A DNA stretch of 64,000 nt from Phyllobacterium chamaecytisi (GCF_020164455.1 NZ_JAIQWW010000018.1:62001-126000), one strand, 5' to 3'; counted from the first letter of the stretch, positions 9,501 through 17,913 are shown. The notes: generated from the letters alone by a model not told the origin. Program-made: numbers and translations.

Positions 9501-11569
9501 CCGCCATCGGCAAGACGCTCGACAACCAGGCGAGCGCCATCAGCGACCGTACGGTTGCACTTCAAGCGATCCTGCAGGACAGCGCCGAGGTGCTGGCCAA
9601 GGCCTTCGAAAACCATGGCGGAACCATCGACGAGCGCACAACGACCATGCAAAACGCTCTGGAGATGGGCGTCGATAATGTGCGCAAGTCACTGGAACAG
9701 AGTGCGACCGTCGTGGCACGCAGCCTGCGTGACAAGATCACCGAAGCCGCCTCTTCGCTCACCGGCGAGGCACAGAAGGCCGGCGAAGCGCTCGACGGCC
9801 ATGGCGAGGCATTCAGCCTGCGCATGAATGAAAGCCTCGCGGAAACCGAAAAGCGTCTCGGTGAGCGGGCTCGCGAAGCAGCGGCCAATCTGGAAGCACT
9901 CGAAGCGCGCTTCTCCGCCGCAACGGATTCGACCGCGTCGAAGCTTGCGGAAAGCACGCGCGAGCTCAACGAAGTTCTCGCTGCCCGCTCGCAGGAGATT
10001 ATCGGCATCCTCGACAATACGGCGCAGCCGCTGGTCGACAGCCTTGCCGACAACGGCCGCACGCTGGCCTCGCAGCTGGTCGAGGCAACAACGGCAGCAA
10101 CGGAACGCCTGCGCGTCGAGAACGCCGCCCTGATCAATGCTATCGCCAGCCGTACGGCAGAGACCATTACTGCCGTTCAGGCGGCAAAGGCCGGCCTCAC
10201 CGACGATGTCAGCAATCTGATCGATCGCCTCTCCGCTTCCAATGCGAAGCTCGGCGAGCTGATTGATATGGCGACCAAGAACCTCGGCGATATCGACGGG
10301 CGTCTTCTCGACACGACGACGACTTTTGCCGAAAACGCAACGAAAGCCGCTGAGTCGTTCCAGACATCGACCCGTCTCATCGACGGCAATCTCGGAAAGC
10401 TCTCGCAACTTTCGAACTCGACGCTGACGGATATTTCCGCCATCGCGAAAAGCTTCGAAGAACATGGCAGCATGCTCGACAAGGCTTCCGAACTCATCAA
10501 CGCCTCACAATCGAACCTCGCATCGACCTTCGACGAGCGTCAGGAAGCCCTGCAGAAGCTCGCTGCCGGCTTGATCGCGAAGTCGGAGAGCGTCGAAAAG
10601 ACCATGCGTTCGTTCGAATCGCTGGTTTCGTCGGCATTCGACCGTGCCGAAGGCCGGGCAACGCAGACGACCGAACAGATCCGCACCTCTATCTCGGAAG
10701 TCGTCGAGCAGGCATCGCAGAAGTTCGCCAATGCCACGGACGAAATCCGCCGCTCCTCTGCTGCCATCCGCGCGGAGCTGGAGGAAACCCGTTCCGAGCT
10801 GCAGCGCGGCGTAATGGACATGCCGGAAGAAGCCAAGCAGTCGACTGCGCAAATGCGCAAGGCGGTATCCGAGCAGATCAACGCTTTAAAGGAACTTGCG
10901 GAAATCGTTCAGAAATCCGGCCGTTTGACCGATGTTGGTGAAGCCCGTGCAGTACGTGCCGCAACGCCGACCCGTACGTCGGCCGTCGCAGCGCAACCGC
11001 AACGCGCCGAACCGGCGGCCACCCCACGGGCAGCCGCACCTGCTTCTACGCCGGCACAGGCACCTGCAATACGTGGCAGCCTCGACGTCCGCGGCAACGC
11101 AGCTCCGGCTGCACGCCCTGCCGGCAATGGCTGGGTTTCGGATCTCTTGCGCCGCGCATCGAGCGACGAGGCCCAGGCCGAACCAAAGGCGAAGGCACCC
11201 GAGACTGGCGGACGCTCGCCTGGCCAGGTTGTTGAATCGCTGAACTCCTTGTCGATCGACATCACCCGCGCGATTGACCATGAGGCTTCGGTCGAACTCT
11301 GGCAGCGTTATCGCGCTGGCGAACGCAACGTGTTCACCCGCCGTCTCTACACGCTAAAGGGTCAGCAGACATTTGACGAGATCAAGCGCAAGTATCAGGG
11401 CGACAGCGAATTCAAACGCGCCGTCGATCGTTACATGGATGACTTCGAACGCCTACTCGAAGACGTTTCGCGCAATGACCGCGACAATGTCATGGCGCAG
11501 AACTACCTGACGTCCGACACCGGCAAGGTCTATACGATGCTGGCGCACGCGAGCAACCGCCTGAAATAA
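6596..11569 (+). CDS. giant coiled-coil growth-pole protein, GPR/RgsE-like
   Basis: A 1657-residue protein. Order: acidic N-terminus (DDELGQALEKALEIDFDES), a proline/alanine-rich linker to about residue 145, two membrane segments (about 150-175 and 192-214), then more than 1200 residues of almost uninterrupted helical coiled coil, an Ala/Pro linker near 1460-1520, and a conserved C-terminal helical module of about 110 residues (ITRAIDHEASVELWQRY to HASNRLK). This architecture matches the Agrobacterium growth pole ring protein GPR and Sinorhizobium RgsE, membrane-anchored organisers of polar peptidoglycan growth; such proteins are often mis-annotated as kinesin-like. Residues 552-1044 are 17 units of exactly 29 residues. 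ATG at 6596 follows GAGGAAAAC. It is monocistronic, with a strong terminator just after it. Confidence 0.72.
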   Translation: MATAPKSKAVKADDELGQALEKALEIDFDESTLGMDMDLSPIDDELLSFTDLEAQISQAAQELAAEKLDPPATPEPVKAPEIKAPVSTEPPIPLPAPKPQIKAANPIPAAPPAPPKAPAVPAQTFKPANDDLLQTATVSRTASTVPAPKSYGLITVIVSVLWAAAVLALGNALYGAELRSIRSFADFAAAPHAIAMLVAIIVPIMLFWAFAVMIRRAQEMQYAARSMAEAAMRLSEPEMMSSDRVASLGQAVRREVAAMSEGVERTLARAVELETLVQTEVNQLERVYTDNEYRIRTLVDRLGGERESVIGHAERVRASISSAHEQLKDELSQAGDSLRDNLANASTNLTMSISQSGETLIDRLTQSGQTISESIVSRSDDISHKISTSGEAFANLLEMRIAALSEQTDAVTMKLADTLDGRTNSMLSLLGNATQTLVGEFDTRLSGLDTTINERGRSLLAEFETRAQSLDTSTERLNSALEARARQINEQLIERTRDIAKTFTDGRASIDGIVDETKAKIGNDLSSLSDSVGSLLSTNAAAFADKLVESREALAATLSAETDRAADVIREQAGQIGGHTSNLKTVLESSTAAIGQIIGSHGSSLESQASGLRAALDDNDARIGATLEQHAKAIEDRTSGMHAAFSDTDAKIRETLDEHARTIDLRSSTIEAAIQANDSRIGQTLDAHAKIFEDRTSGMRAAFVDTHAKIAQTLDHHAKSLDERNQEIQLALSSSDGKLSETLAAHTQAIDSRNAEIQSTLLASGTRIDETLGGFIDSVDDRTNRIESALTSSDARISDVLTSHASAIEDRTAGIEQALSNSDQRIGQTLASHASSLDERTAGIQSALENTHARIGETLAQHANDIEERTSGIRSVLDNSNSQIANTLSRHANDIEERAAGIRAALDNGNNQFGDTLASHIGALEERAAAIRIALADSDTRIGDTLNEHAGLLDDRIAGIRTAMEQGNAAIGKTLDNQASAISDRTVALQAILQDSAEVLAKAFENHGGTIDERTTTMQNALEMGVDNVRKSLEQSATVVARSLRDKITEAASSLTGEAQKAGEALDGHGEAFSLRMNESLAETEKRLGERAREAAANLEALEARFSAATDSTASKLAESTRELNEVLAARSQEIIGILDNTAQPLVDSLADNGRTLASQLVEATTAATERLRVENAALINAIASRTAETITAVQAAKAGLTDDVSNLIDRLSASNAKLGELIDMATKNLGDIDGRLLDTTTTFAENATKAAESFQTSTRLIDGNLGKLSQLSNSTLTDISAIAKSFEEHGSMLDKASELINASQSNLASTFDERQEALQKLAAGLIAKSESVEKTMRSFESLVSSAFDRAEGRATQTTEQIRTSISEVVEQASQKFANATDEIRRSSAAIRAELEETRSELQRGVMDMPEEAKQSTAQMRKAVSEQINALKELAEIVQKSGRLTDVGEARAVRAATPTRTSAVAAQPQRAEPAATPRAAAPASTPAQAPAIRGSLDVRGNAAPAARPAGNGWVSDLLRRASSDEAQAEPKAKAPETGGRSPGQVVESLNSLSIDITRAIDHEASVELWQRYRAGERNVFTRRLYTLKGQQTFDEIKRKYQGDSEFKRAVDRYMDDFERLLEDVSRNDRDNVMAQNYLTSDTGKVYTMLAHASNRLK
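8249..9727 (+). repeat. 17 consecutive 87-base coding repeats (29-residue units)
   Basis: Within the GPR-like gene, residues 552-1044 divide without any insertion or deletion into 17 units of 29 residues. The consensus is roughly AGIRAALxDSDARIGxTLxxHAxxIEDRT. Conserved positions are I/L3, L7, I14, L18, H21, I25, and a D/E-R-T/N ending. At DNA level the units have diverged, so this is an old protein repeat. A 29-residue period over eight helical turns is 3.625 residues per turn, close to a straight undistorted helix (two hendecads plus one heptad). Confidence 0.9.
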
Positions 11570-11586
11570 GCGGCGGAATGTACAAT

Positions 11587-11615
11587 AAAAAACGCGGCTT
11601 AGGCCGCGTTTTTTT
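11587..11615 (+). terminator. rho-independent terminator of the GPR-like gene
   Basis: The stem CGCGGC (11593-11598) pairs with GCCGCG (11603-11608) around the loop TTAG, is extended by A/T pairs on both sides, and is followed by a seven-base T run. It begins 17 bases after the stop codon. Confidence 0.9.
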
Positions 11616-11648
11616 GTTGGTAAATTAGACCTCTTGTTGGTGCCACCA

Positions 11649-11832
11649 CTCCGTCATCCTTGGGCTTACCCCCGAGGACCTGAGGAGCATCACGGGTCCA
11701 TTTGCTGATGCAGTCGAGCAAATGGTATGCAATTCCTCGTTATAAATCCGCACCTGTCGGGAATGCGTTGGGAAGTTGCAAGGTGCGGGCTTCTAGCCGT
11801 GGGTCCTCGGGTCAAGCCCGAGGATGACGGAG
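11649..11832. repeat. 184-bp palindromic REP/MITE-like intergenic element
   Basis: Both ends are near-perfect inverted repeats of about 32 bases: the left arm begins CTCCGTCATCCTTGGGC and the right arm ends GCCCGAGGATGACGGAG. The sequence CCGTCATCCTCGGGCTTGACCCGAGGACC is a type of dispersed palindrome I associate with many alphaproteobacterial genomes. The 120-base centre has no convincing gene. It lies between a terminator and the convergent end of the lipoprotein gene. Only one copy is in this window, so dispersal cannot be shown here. Confidence 0.7.
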
Positions 11833-11851
11833 ACGTGCGTGCGTTGTCCGC

Positions 11852-12436
11852 TCAGATGACCGACAATGTCCACGTGACTATGTCGTTCGAGGCGCTGTCA
11901 AAGGCTCTGTCAAGCGCGGCGATATAGGATGCATTGCCCTCGCCGCCGACCGGCGATGTCGCGCGGAACACACGCGCCGAGCGCACAGTCCCATTCTTGT
12001 CGTTCAATATCTTGATGGCGATTTCAACGATCGCGATCCGGCCGCTGGATACATTGATATTGAAAGTGCGGATGTCGCTGATCACCTGATAGTCGATGGC
12101 GAGGCCTTCGCCTGGACGTCCAACACCGCCAAGACGACCCGTGCTCTCGAAGGCCTGGACCAGTCGCGATTGTACGATATTCGGCAGACGGTCAGCCCAT
12201 TGCGCACCCTTCAAGAAGGAAATCGAATTCGGGCCCGATCGAACGACAATATTTTCGCCATCGAGCGCCTTGAGCGCGGAGGGTGCTGCGATCAAGATCT
12301 GACGGCCCTGCTTCTTCGGTGAAGAAACGTCTGGCGAAGCGCTGGAAAGATCGAAAGTATCAAGCTTCTTGGAGCTTGCGCAGGCTGAAACGGACAAAGC
12401 CAACAGCAGAGCGGCAATAGTCGTTCTTGTTTTCAC
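11852..12436 (-). CDS. ABC-type transport auxiliary lipoprotein (PqiC/Mla-associated)
   Basis: A 194-residue lipoprotein. The GTG start has a good AGAGGGG Shine-Dalgarno five bases upstream; the signal peptide ends in the lipobox LSVSAC, with Cys19 as the lipidated residue. The mature part (ILIAAPSALKALDGENIVV, WADRLPNIVQSRLVQAFE, IDYQVISDIRTFNI) fits the auxiliary lipoprotein family found last in Mla/Pqi/Ttg2-type operons, thought to link the MCE subunit to the outer membrane. It is the fourth gene of a minus-strand operon, 72 bases after the MlaD-like gene. Role inferred from context and family. Confidence 0.85.
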   Translation of the reverse strand: MKTRTTIAALLLALSVSACASSKKLDTFDLSSASPDVSSPKKQGRQILIAAPSALKALDGENIVVRSGPNSISFLKGAQWADRLPNIVQSRLVQAFESTGRLGGVGRPGEGLAIDYQVISDIRTFNINVSSGRIAIVEIAIKILNDKNGTVRSARVFRATSPVGGEGNASYIAALDRAFDSASNDIVTWTLSVI

Positions 12437-12508
12437 CAGCGCCCCTCTGTCCGTGTCATGCGAACGCACCAACCCCACTGACTTTCATGCGATGCGAATC
12501 GCCCAAAG

Positions 12509-13501
12509 TCAACGGCGTGTGCGTCCGTCATACTCCGGAACGCTTCCGCCTCCACCAAAAATTACGCGCTGCGGGTTCTTTTCAAGGTCGGTGATCGCCC
12601 GTTCGATGCGCTGAACCGACTGACGGCTCTCGTTTACGAGCGCCTGTACGTCGCGCAGGCCCTGCCCGGAGAATCGGTTGATATTATCGGTGATCGGCCC
12701 GAGCCGGGCATTCAGATTGTCGGCAACCGCGCGATAGGATTTGAGCGTATCCTGCGCCTCCCTGACGACGCTGCCATCCTGGTCCGACAGCTGCTTGTCG
12801 AGCTTGGCAAGAACGCCATCGACCCGTGTCGATGCACTGTTGAGCCGGGTCATCATTTGCCGCGCTTCTTTCACCACAGCCTGAACATCTTCGGCACTCT
12901 GGCTGAATTTATCGATGACGTCGGAATTGTTGGCCAGTGCATCGGTAAACTTCTTGGTATTGTTGACGGTGTCGACCAACGGGCCCTTCACTTCGGTGAT
13001 GAAGCTTTCAATGGATCCTACAGCACCATCGACACGCTCGAGAATTGTCTGCGCCTTCTGCAAGAGGTTGTTGACTACCGAAGGATCAGCATCCATGCGC
13101 GCGATCTGATCGTCTTTGGCCGCTTCTTCCAGCAAGTTTGGTTCGTTGAGCTTTCCACCCTTGAGCTCGATGAAGGCCTGTCCGGTCAGGCCGGCAAAGC
13201 CCAATGTCGCCTGCGTGGAACGGGTGATGGGCGTCGTCGCGTTGACTTCCGTCTGGGCAATAACCGCATCAGGATTGTTGGCGTCGATGGACAGGCGCCG
13301 TACGCTGCCAACCTTGATGCCGTTGAACAGCACCTGGCTGCCCTCGGCCAGCCCGGTGACCGAGCCGACAATACGGATTTCAAGCGTCGCGGTCTCGCTA
13401 CGATCGCCATAACGGGCGATCCAATAGACAAATCCAAAGGCGAGGATGCACACTATGAGCGTGAAGACACCGACCAGGACGTAGTTGGCTTTCGTTTCCA
13501 T
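12509..13501 (-). CDS. MlaD-like MCE-domain substrate-binding protein
   Basis: A 330-residue protein with one N-terminal membrane anchor (VLVGVFTLIVCILAFGFVY, residues 8-26) and an MCE domain (residues 38-115: EIRIVGSVTGLAEGSQVLFNGIKVGSV..., then GFAGLTGQAFIELKGG). The remainder is a long helical region (about 130-310), as in MCE proteins that form a hexameric ring and channel in the periplasm for moving phospholipids between the membranes. It lies three bases downstream of the ATPase gene, so coupling is tight. Longer than E. coli MlaD (183 aa), as usual for alphaproteobacterial versions. Confidence 0.9.
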   Translation of the reverse strand: METKANYVLVGVFTLIVCILAFGFVYWIARYGDRSETATLEIRIVGSVTGLAEGSQVLFNGIKVGSVRRLSIDANNPDAVIAQTEVNATTPITRSTQATLGFAGLTGQAFIELKGGKLNEPNLLEEAAKDDQIARMDADPSVVNNLLQKAQTILERVDGAVGSIESFITEVKGPLVDTVNNTKKFTDALANNSDVIDKFSQSAEDVQAVVKEARQMMTRLNSASTRVDGVLAKLDKQLSDQDGSVVREAQDTLKSYRAVADNLNARLGPITDNINRFSGQGLRDVQALVNESRQSVQRIERAITDLEKNPQRVIFGGGGSVPEYDGRTRR

Positions 13502-13504
13502 AGA

Positions 13505-14362
13505 TTACTTCGTGTGATCCTGCTCTGCCCTGGGCTGCTCGTGCGTCGATCGCCGTCTGTTATCGCCATTCGAGACTATCTGGCGTGCGCGCTTTCCGCG
13601 GAAATATTCCTGGACCCACGGATCGTCGAACGCCAGCATGTCTTCAATCGTTCCCTCAACGAGAACTTTCTTCTTTCCCAATACCGCGATTCGGTCGCAA
13701 ACGGCGAACAAGCTGTCGAGGTCGTGGGTCACCATATAAACTGTCAAACCCATCGTATCGCGCAAATTGGCGATGAGTTCGTCGAATTCCGCCGCACCTA
13801 TCGGATCGAGCCCCGAAGTCGGCTCATCGAGAAAGACGATTTCCGGATCAAGCGATAGGGCGCGCGCCAGGGCAGCGCGCTTGATCATGCCGCCTGAAAG
13901 CTCCGACGGAAACTTTTCAGCCGTATCAGCCTTGAGGCCGACCAGTTCGATTTTCAGCCGAGCGAGCTCATCCATGAGCCTTTGCGGAATATCGAGGTAT
14001 TCCCGCATCGGCACCTGGATATTTTCAAGCACGGTCAAGGCAGAAAACAACGCGCCCTGCTGGAACAACACGCCCATGCGCATGTCGACGCCCAGCTTCT
14101 CCTGTTCCGAGGCACGATCTATATCATGACCGAAGATCTTGATCTGTCCGCTCTGTTTCTGGTTGAGACCGAGGATCGCCCGCATCAGCACCGATTTGCC
14201 TGTGCCGGACGCGCCGACGAAACCAAGAATCTCGCCGCGATAGACGTCGAGCGAGAGATTATCCAGAATCTTCGCCCTGCCGAATGACACGCTGACATCC
14301 TTAACCGAAAGGATCACTTCTTGCGCGTCAGTGTCGGGTTGTTTGTTTGCTGCCGGAGTCAT
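13505..14362 (-). CDS. MlaF-like ABC transporter ATPase
   Basis: A 285-residue ATPase of lipid-transport ABC systems. Walker A GASGTGKS near residue 46, Q-loop VLFQQGALFSALTVLENI (the GALF form is typical of MlaF), signature LSGGMIKRAALARAL, and Walker B EIVFLDEPTSGLDP, followed by the switch His in VTHDLDSL. Start at MTPAANK was chosen because the longer form adds no conserved sequence. It is seven bases after the permease gene and three before the MlaD-like gene. It would energise phospholipid trafficking across the periplasm; the direction of transport cannot be inferred. Confidence 0.92.
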   Translation of the reverse strand: MTPAANKQPDTDAQEVILSVKDVSVSFGRAKILDNLSLDVYRGEILGFVGASGTGKSVLMRAILGLNQKQSGQIKIFGHDIDRASEQEKLGVDMRMGVLFQQGALFSALTVLENIQVPMREYLDIPQRLMDELARLKIELVGLKADTAEKFPSELSGGMIKRAALARALSLDPEIVFLDEPTSGLDPIGAAEFDELIANLRDTMGLTVYMVTHDLDSLFAVCDRIAVLGKKKVLVEGTIEDMLAFDDPWVQEYFRGKRARQIVSNGDNRRRSTHEQPRAEQDHTK

Positions 14363-14369
14363 ACTTGGC

Positions 14370-15554
14370 TCAAAAATTGATCGATGCGTAGAAGACTGCA
14401 AAAATGCCATCGACCACGATAACGACGAAAATGGACTTCACCACGGACGCCGTCACTCGCTGACCGAGAGACTCAGCGCTGCCGCCGACTTTCATGCCCT
14501 CCACCGATGCCATGATGCCGATAATCATCGCCATGAATGGCGCTTTGATCAGACCGGCCAGATAGCTCGACGTATCGATTGCGTCACGCAATCGCTGAAT
14601 AAACGCATCGGGCGTGATACCGGAATAGGCCCAGGTGATTCCCATTGCACCGCCTAACGCCGCGAAATCCGCAATGATCGTCAACAATGGCAGGGCAATC
14701 ACCAGTGCCACCAGGCGCGGAAACACCAGCACGCCGACCGGGTTGAGGCCGATGACGGTGAGCGCATCGGTCTCTTCACGCATTTTCATCGAGCCGATTT
14801 CAGCCGTGATGGCACTTCCCGAACGGCCGGCGATCATGATCGCAGTCAGCAGCACACCGATCTCGCGCAACACCAGAATACCAACAAGATCGACGACGAA
14901 TATCTCTGCGCCGAAATAGCGAAGCTGAAATGCGCCCTGCTGAGCGATGATCGCACCGATGATCGTTGACATCAGCACCACCACCGGCACGGCGCCGATA
15001 CCCATGCTGTCGAGCTGATGCACGATCGCAGCTGGCCTGATGCCGCTGCGCCCGCTGCCCTTCATCTGGGCGCCGCGCACGGTTGCACCGAGGATATGCA
15101 TGGCCTTGGTGAAATCGTCGCCAAAGGCGTACACGGTTCTGCCGATGGCTTCCAAAAAGCGAATCAGCAGGGATGGCCGTTCGATATGAACCGGCTCCTC
15201 AGGAGCCGAAGCAGCTTCGCCTACGGCTTCAAACAATGCGCCCCAGCTTTCGGATTGTCCCTCGACGGTGACCTGCTTGCCAGCCTTCTCAAGTGTGGTT
15301 CGCAGGCGTTCTATCAGCCAGGTTCCTGCGGTATCCAGCAATTCAATGCCGGAAACCTCGATTATTGCACTGGAAAAACTGTGGTCGTGGGCAATTTCGC
15401 GCATGCGGTCATCGACACGGCGAACATTGCGTGTCGTCCATGCACCCGATAGCGTGATCGTCGCGCGGTCGCCGTCCTTGCTGAATTCAACGTGAGGCGG
15501 CGCTGCGGTAGAAGCACTTGAATTGTTTGCTCTATCGGTCAACATCACACACAC
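14370..15554 (-). CDS. MlaE-like permease with N-terminal STAS domain
   Basis: A 394-residue protein. Residues about 20-115 resemble a STAS domain (ATITLSGAWTTRNV..., IEVSGIELLDTAGTWLIERL), which in E. coli is a separate protein, MlaB; here it is fused to the permease. Residues about 150-394 are MlaE: GIGAVPVVVLMSTIIGAIIA, LREIGVLLTAIMIAGRSGSAI, EEIDAL-like EETDALTVIGLNP, and VEGMKVGGSAESLGQRVT. An AGGAAG lies 12-13 bases before ATG 15554; a second ATG at 15545 is possible. First gene of the four-gene operon, divergent from the racemase gene across 48 bases. Confidence 0.92.
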   Translation of the reverse strand: MCVMLTDRANNSSASTAAPPHVEFSKDGDRATITLSGAWTTRNVRRVDDRMREIAHDHSFSSAIIEVSGIELLDTAGTWLIERLRTTLEKAGKQVTVEGQSESWGALFEAVGEAASAPEEPVHIERPSLLIRFLEAIGRTVYAFGDDFTKAMHILGATVRGAQMKGSGRSGIRPAAIVHQLDSMGIGAVPVVVLMSTIIGAIIAQQGAFQLRYFGAEIFVVDLVGILVLREIGVLLTAIMIAGRSGSAITAEIGSMKMREETDALTVIGLNPVGVLVFPRLVALVIALPLLTIIADFAALGGAMGITWAYSGITPDAFIQRLRDAIDTSSYLAGLIKAPFMAMIIGIMASVEGMKVGGSAESLGQRVTASVVKSIFVVIVVDGIFAVFYASINF

Positions 15555-15602
15555 ATATCGAGTCTCGTGCTTCCTGTCACTTGAACAATTAAGGCGTGAA
15601 AT

Positions 15603-16586
15603 ATGGTTGTGAGCGTAGAAATATCGGTGGAGCGCTGGCCCATTGCCGGAACATTTACGATCTCTCGCGGCTCGAAAACCGAGGCGGCCATTGTGCTGTG
15701 TACGCTGTCTGACGGAACGTTCACCGGACGTGGCGAGTGCGTGCCCTACGCGCGCTATGGCGAGAGCCTGGACTCCGTTTGCGCCGAGATCGAAGGACTG
15801 CGCGACGCATTGGCAAATGGCGCCGCACGAGATGCTTTGCCGGCATTGATCGGTGCTGGTGCGGCCCGCAATGCGGTCGATTGCGCATTGTGGGACCTGG
15901 AGGCAAAACGCAGTGGCAAAGCCGTTGCTGATTTTCTTGGCTTGTTACCTTTGCACGATCTGACGACAGCGGTGACCGTTTCCTTCGGCGACGCCCAGAC
16001 CATGGCTGCCGCGGCTCGGGACTTCGCCGACCGTCCGTTGATCAAGGTCAAGGTTGGCGGCGAGAACGATGCCGAGCGCATTCGAGCGGTCGCAGACGCC
16101 GCACCTTCAAGCCGCATCATACTTGATGCCAATGAAGGCTGGAGCGACGAAAACATTGTTGAAAACATGCTGGCTGCAGCGAAGGCCGGCGTCGTGCTGA
16201 TCGAACAACCTTTACCAGCCGGCAACGATGCCATTCTCACCAAAATACCACATCCGGTGCCCATCTGTGCCGACGAGAGTGCCCATGGCACAGACGATCT
16301 GCACACACTCCTTGGCCGCTACGACAGCATCAATATCAAGCTCGACAAAACGGGAGGCCTCACTGAAGCGCTGCGGATGCAGAAGCGCGCCCGGGAGCTT
16401 GGTTTTGGTATCATGGTCGGATGTATGGTTGGGACGTCCTTGGCCATGGCACCTGCAGTACTGCTGGCGCAGGATGCGGATTTCGTCGATCTCGATGGAC
16501 CTTTGATCCTGCGCGAAGACCGCAAACCTGGCCTTTTGTTCCAAGGTAGCCGCATCTCACCGCCACTCCCCGAACTGTGGGGCTAA
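15603..16586 (+). CDS. dgcA: enolase-superfamily racemase/epimerase, DgcA-like (N-acetyl-D-Glu racemase or dipeptide epimerase)
   Basis: A 327-residue muconate-cycloisomerase-type enzyme. It has the first base pair KVKVG (near 150), metal ligands in LDANEGW, IEQPLP and CADES, and the second catalytic Lys in NIKLDKTGGLTEAL, then GCMVGTS. These are the marks of L-Ala-D/L-Glu epimerases. Alphaproteobacterial members of this type are now often called DgcA, N-acetyl-D-glutamate racemase of D-Glu catabolism; that specificity is not provable here, and the usual partner dgcN is not adjacent. The 3' end overlaps the convergent MFS gene by four bases. Murein peptide recycling is the main alternative. 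Confidence 0.75.
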   Translation: MVVSVEISVERWPIAGTFTISRGSKTEAAIVLCTLSDGTFTGRGECVPYARYGESLDSVCAEIEGLRDALANGAARDALPALIGAGAARNAVDCALWDLEAKRSGKAVADFLGLLPLHDLTTAVTVSFGDAQTMAAAARDFADRPLIKVKVGGENDAERIRAVADAAPSSRIILDANEGWSDENIVENMLAAAKAGVVLIEQPLPAGNDAILTKIPHPVPICADESAHGTDDLHTLLGRYDSINIKLDKTGGLTEALRMQKRARELGFGIMVGCMVGTSLAMAPAVLLAQDADFVDLDGPLILREDRKPGLLFQGSRISPPLPELWG

Positions 16587-17785
16587 CCCTCTCGTTGCTC
16601 CAGCCTTAGTGCAACGATAGCAAGGCCAAGACCGCACGCAGCGAGAATTACCATCACGTAAAAGCCATAGATCCCGGTGGCGCTGTAGAGCGGGCCCGAC
16701 GCCATGGTGGCGATGGCGAGCGATGTACCGATGAAGAACGTCGAAAGCCCCTGTGCGGTGCCGCCGCGTTCCTCGGGTATGGTGAGTGCTATCATTTTTT
16801 GCATGCCGAGGAACGACAGCGCGAAGGAAAACGCGTGCAGGCTCTGGACGGCGAGAAATCCAGCAACGCCAAGACCGGCGGGCGCAATGAGCGGAAAAAC
16901 CGCCCAACGGAACATCGCAACGGCCGAGCCGATGATCAGGACTTTAGCCGGATGCAGGCGGCCGAACAGTCGACGGAAGAACGTAAACATGATGACTTCG
17001 GCAACGACGGAAATCGACCACAGCGCGCCGATCATAGTCTCCTCGATGCCGATCGATTTCCAGTAGATCGCGGAAAAGCTGTAGCCATAGGCATGGCTCG
17101 CCTGCGTGATGCCGGTGGCAATGAGAAAGGTGACGAAAGCCGGCCTGCGCAGCGCCCTCCCCGCATCCGCGATATCCATATCCGATAGCGGTGAAAGACG
17201 CCGTGGCTTGCCGATGCGCGGCACGATGAAGCTCATGCCACAGGCTGCTATCAGCGTGGCTAAAAGTGCCCACGGGATGATGTGCTCACCCACTTGCTGG
17301 ATGAACACACCGCCAACGAAAGACGTGAGTAGAAACGATATCGAGCCCCATACGCGCATCTTCGCGAAATCGGCGCCATACCGGCGGACGCCGGACAGTG
17401 CGATCGTGTCGGCAAGCGGCACCTGCGACGTCCATGGCGGGGCAAGCATCAGGGATACTATCAGAATTCCGATGAAGCCGAACGGGACGAAATAGAAGGC
17501 CGCAACGATGACGGCCAGGATTGTCGCCATGGTCAGTATGTGAGCGCGATCATTCGAACGATCGGCGAGCATCGATACCAGCGGCGCGGCGATGACACGC
17601 ACGAACAGCGGCATCGACAATACGATAGAGATTTGCGTCGGTGTCAGCGCGCGATATTCGAGCCACAACGGAAAGTACGGCAGATGCAGACCGCTTGATG
17701 TGAAAATCGCAAAATAAGCCAGCGCAACCCGCAGCTCGAAGCGAAACGGCATGTCCTGGATAGGGTCCGCTGCAGCGGCTGTCAT
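16583..17785 (-). CDS. MFS transporter (HcaT/LacY-like MFS_1 type)
   Basis: A 400-residue protein with twelve predicted membrane segments and the N-terminal signature FELRVALAYFAIFTSSGLHLPYFPLWL, characteristic of the MFS_1-like group that includes E. coli HcaT. The cytoplasmic loop 2-3 motif reads SMLADRSNDRAH (a GxxxDrxGrr-like motif). The substrate is unknown; its position tail to tail with the racemase gene does not prove a link. Upstream is a 128-base gap to the glycosyltransferase. Confidence 0.85.
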   Translation of the reverse strand: MTAAAADPIQDMPFRFELRVALAYFAIFTSSGLHLPYFPLWLEYRALTPTQISIVLSMPLFVRVIAAPLVSMLADRSNDRAHILTMATILAVIVAAFYFVPFGFIGILIVSLMLAPPWTSQVPLADTIALSGVRRYGADFAKMRVWGSISFLLTSFVGGVFIQQVGEHIIPWALLATLIAACGMSFIVPRIGKPRRLSPLSDMDIADAGRALRRPAFVTFLIATGITQASHAYGYSFSAIYWKSIGIEETMIGALWSISVVAEVIMFTFFRRLFGRLHPAKVLIIGSAVAMFRWAVFPLIAPAGLGVAGFLAVQSLHAFSFALSFLGMQKMIALTIPEERGGTAQGLSTFFIGTSLAIATMASGPLYSATGIYGFYVMVILAACGLGLAIVALRLEQREG

Positions 17786-17913
17786 GGAAAAACTTTCGGA
17801 AGATCGAGCGGTTCAGGTGGAATCGCAACCCTGCGTTGCCTGAGATTCGCAACTATCACGAAATTCGCCAAGCGCCTAGAAACGCTCGAGTATCATCCGC
17901 AACTAACATGATG

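Noticed and set aside
8402-9652. 416-residue antisense frame across the GPR-like repeats
   Set aside because: The regular repeat on the plus strand creates an open mirror frame; its sequence is low-complexity and repetitive in step with the real gene.
8249-9727. CRISPR-like interpretation of the 87-base period
   Set aside because: The repeat is protein-level, diverged at DNA level, and lies inside one continuous coding frame.
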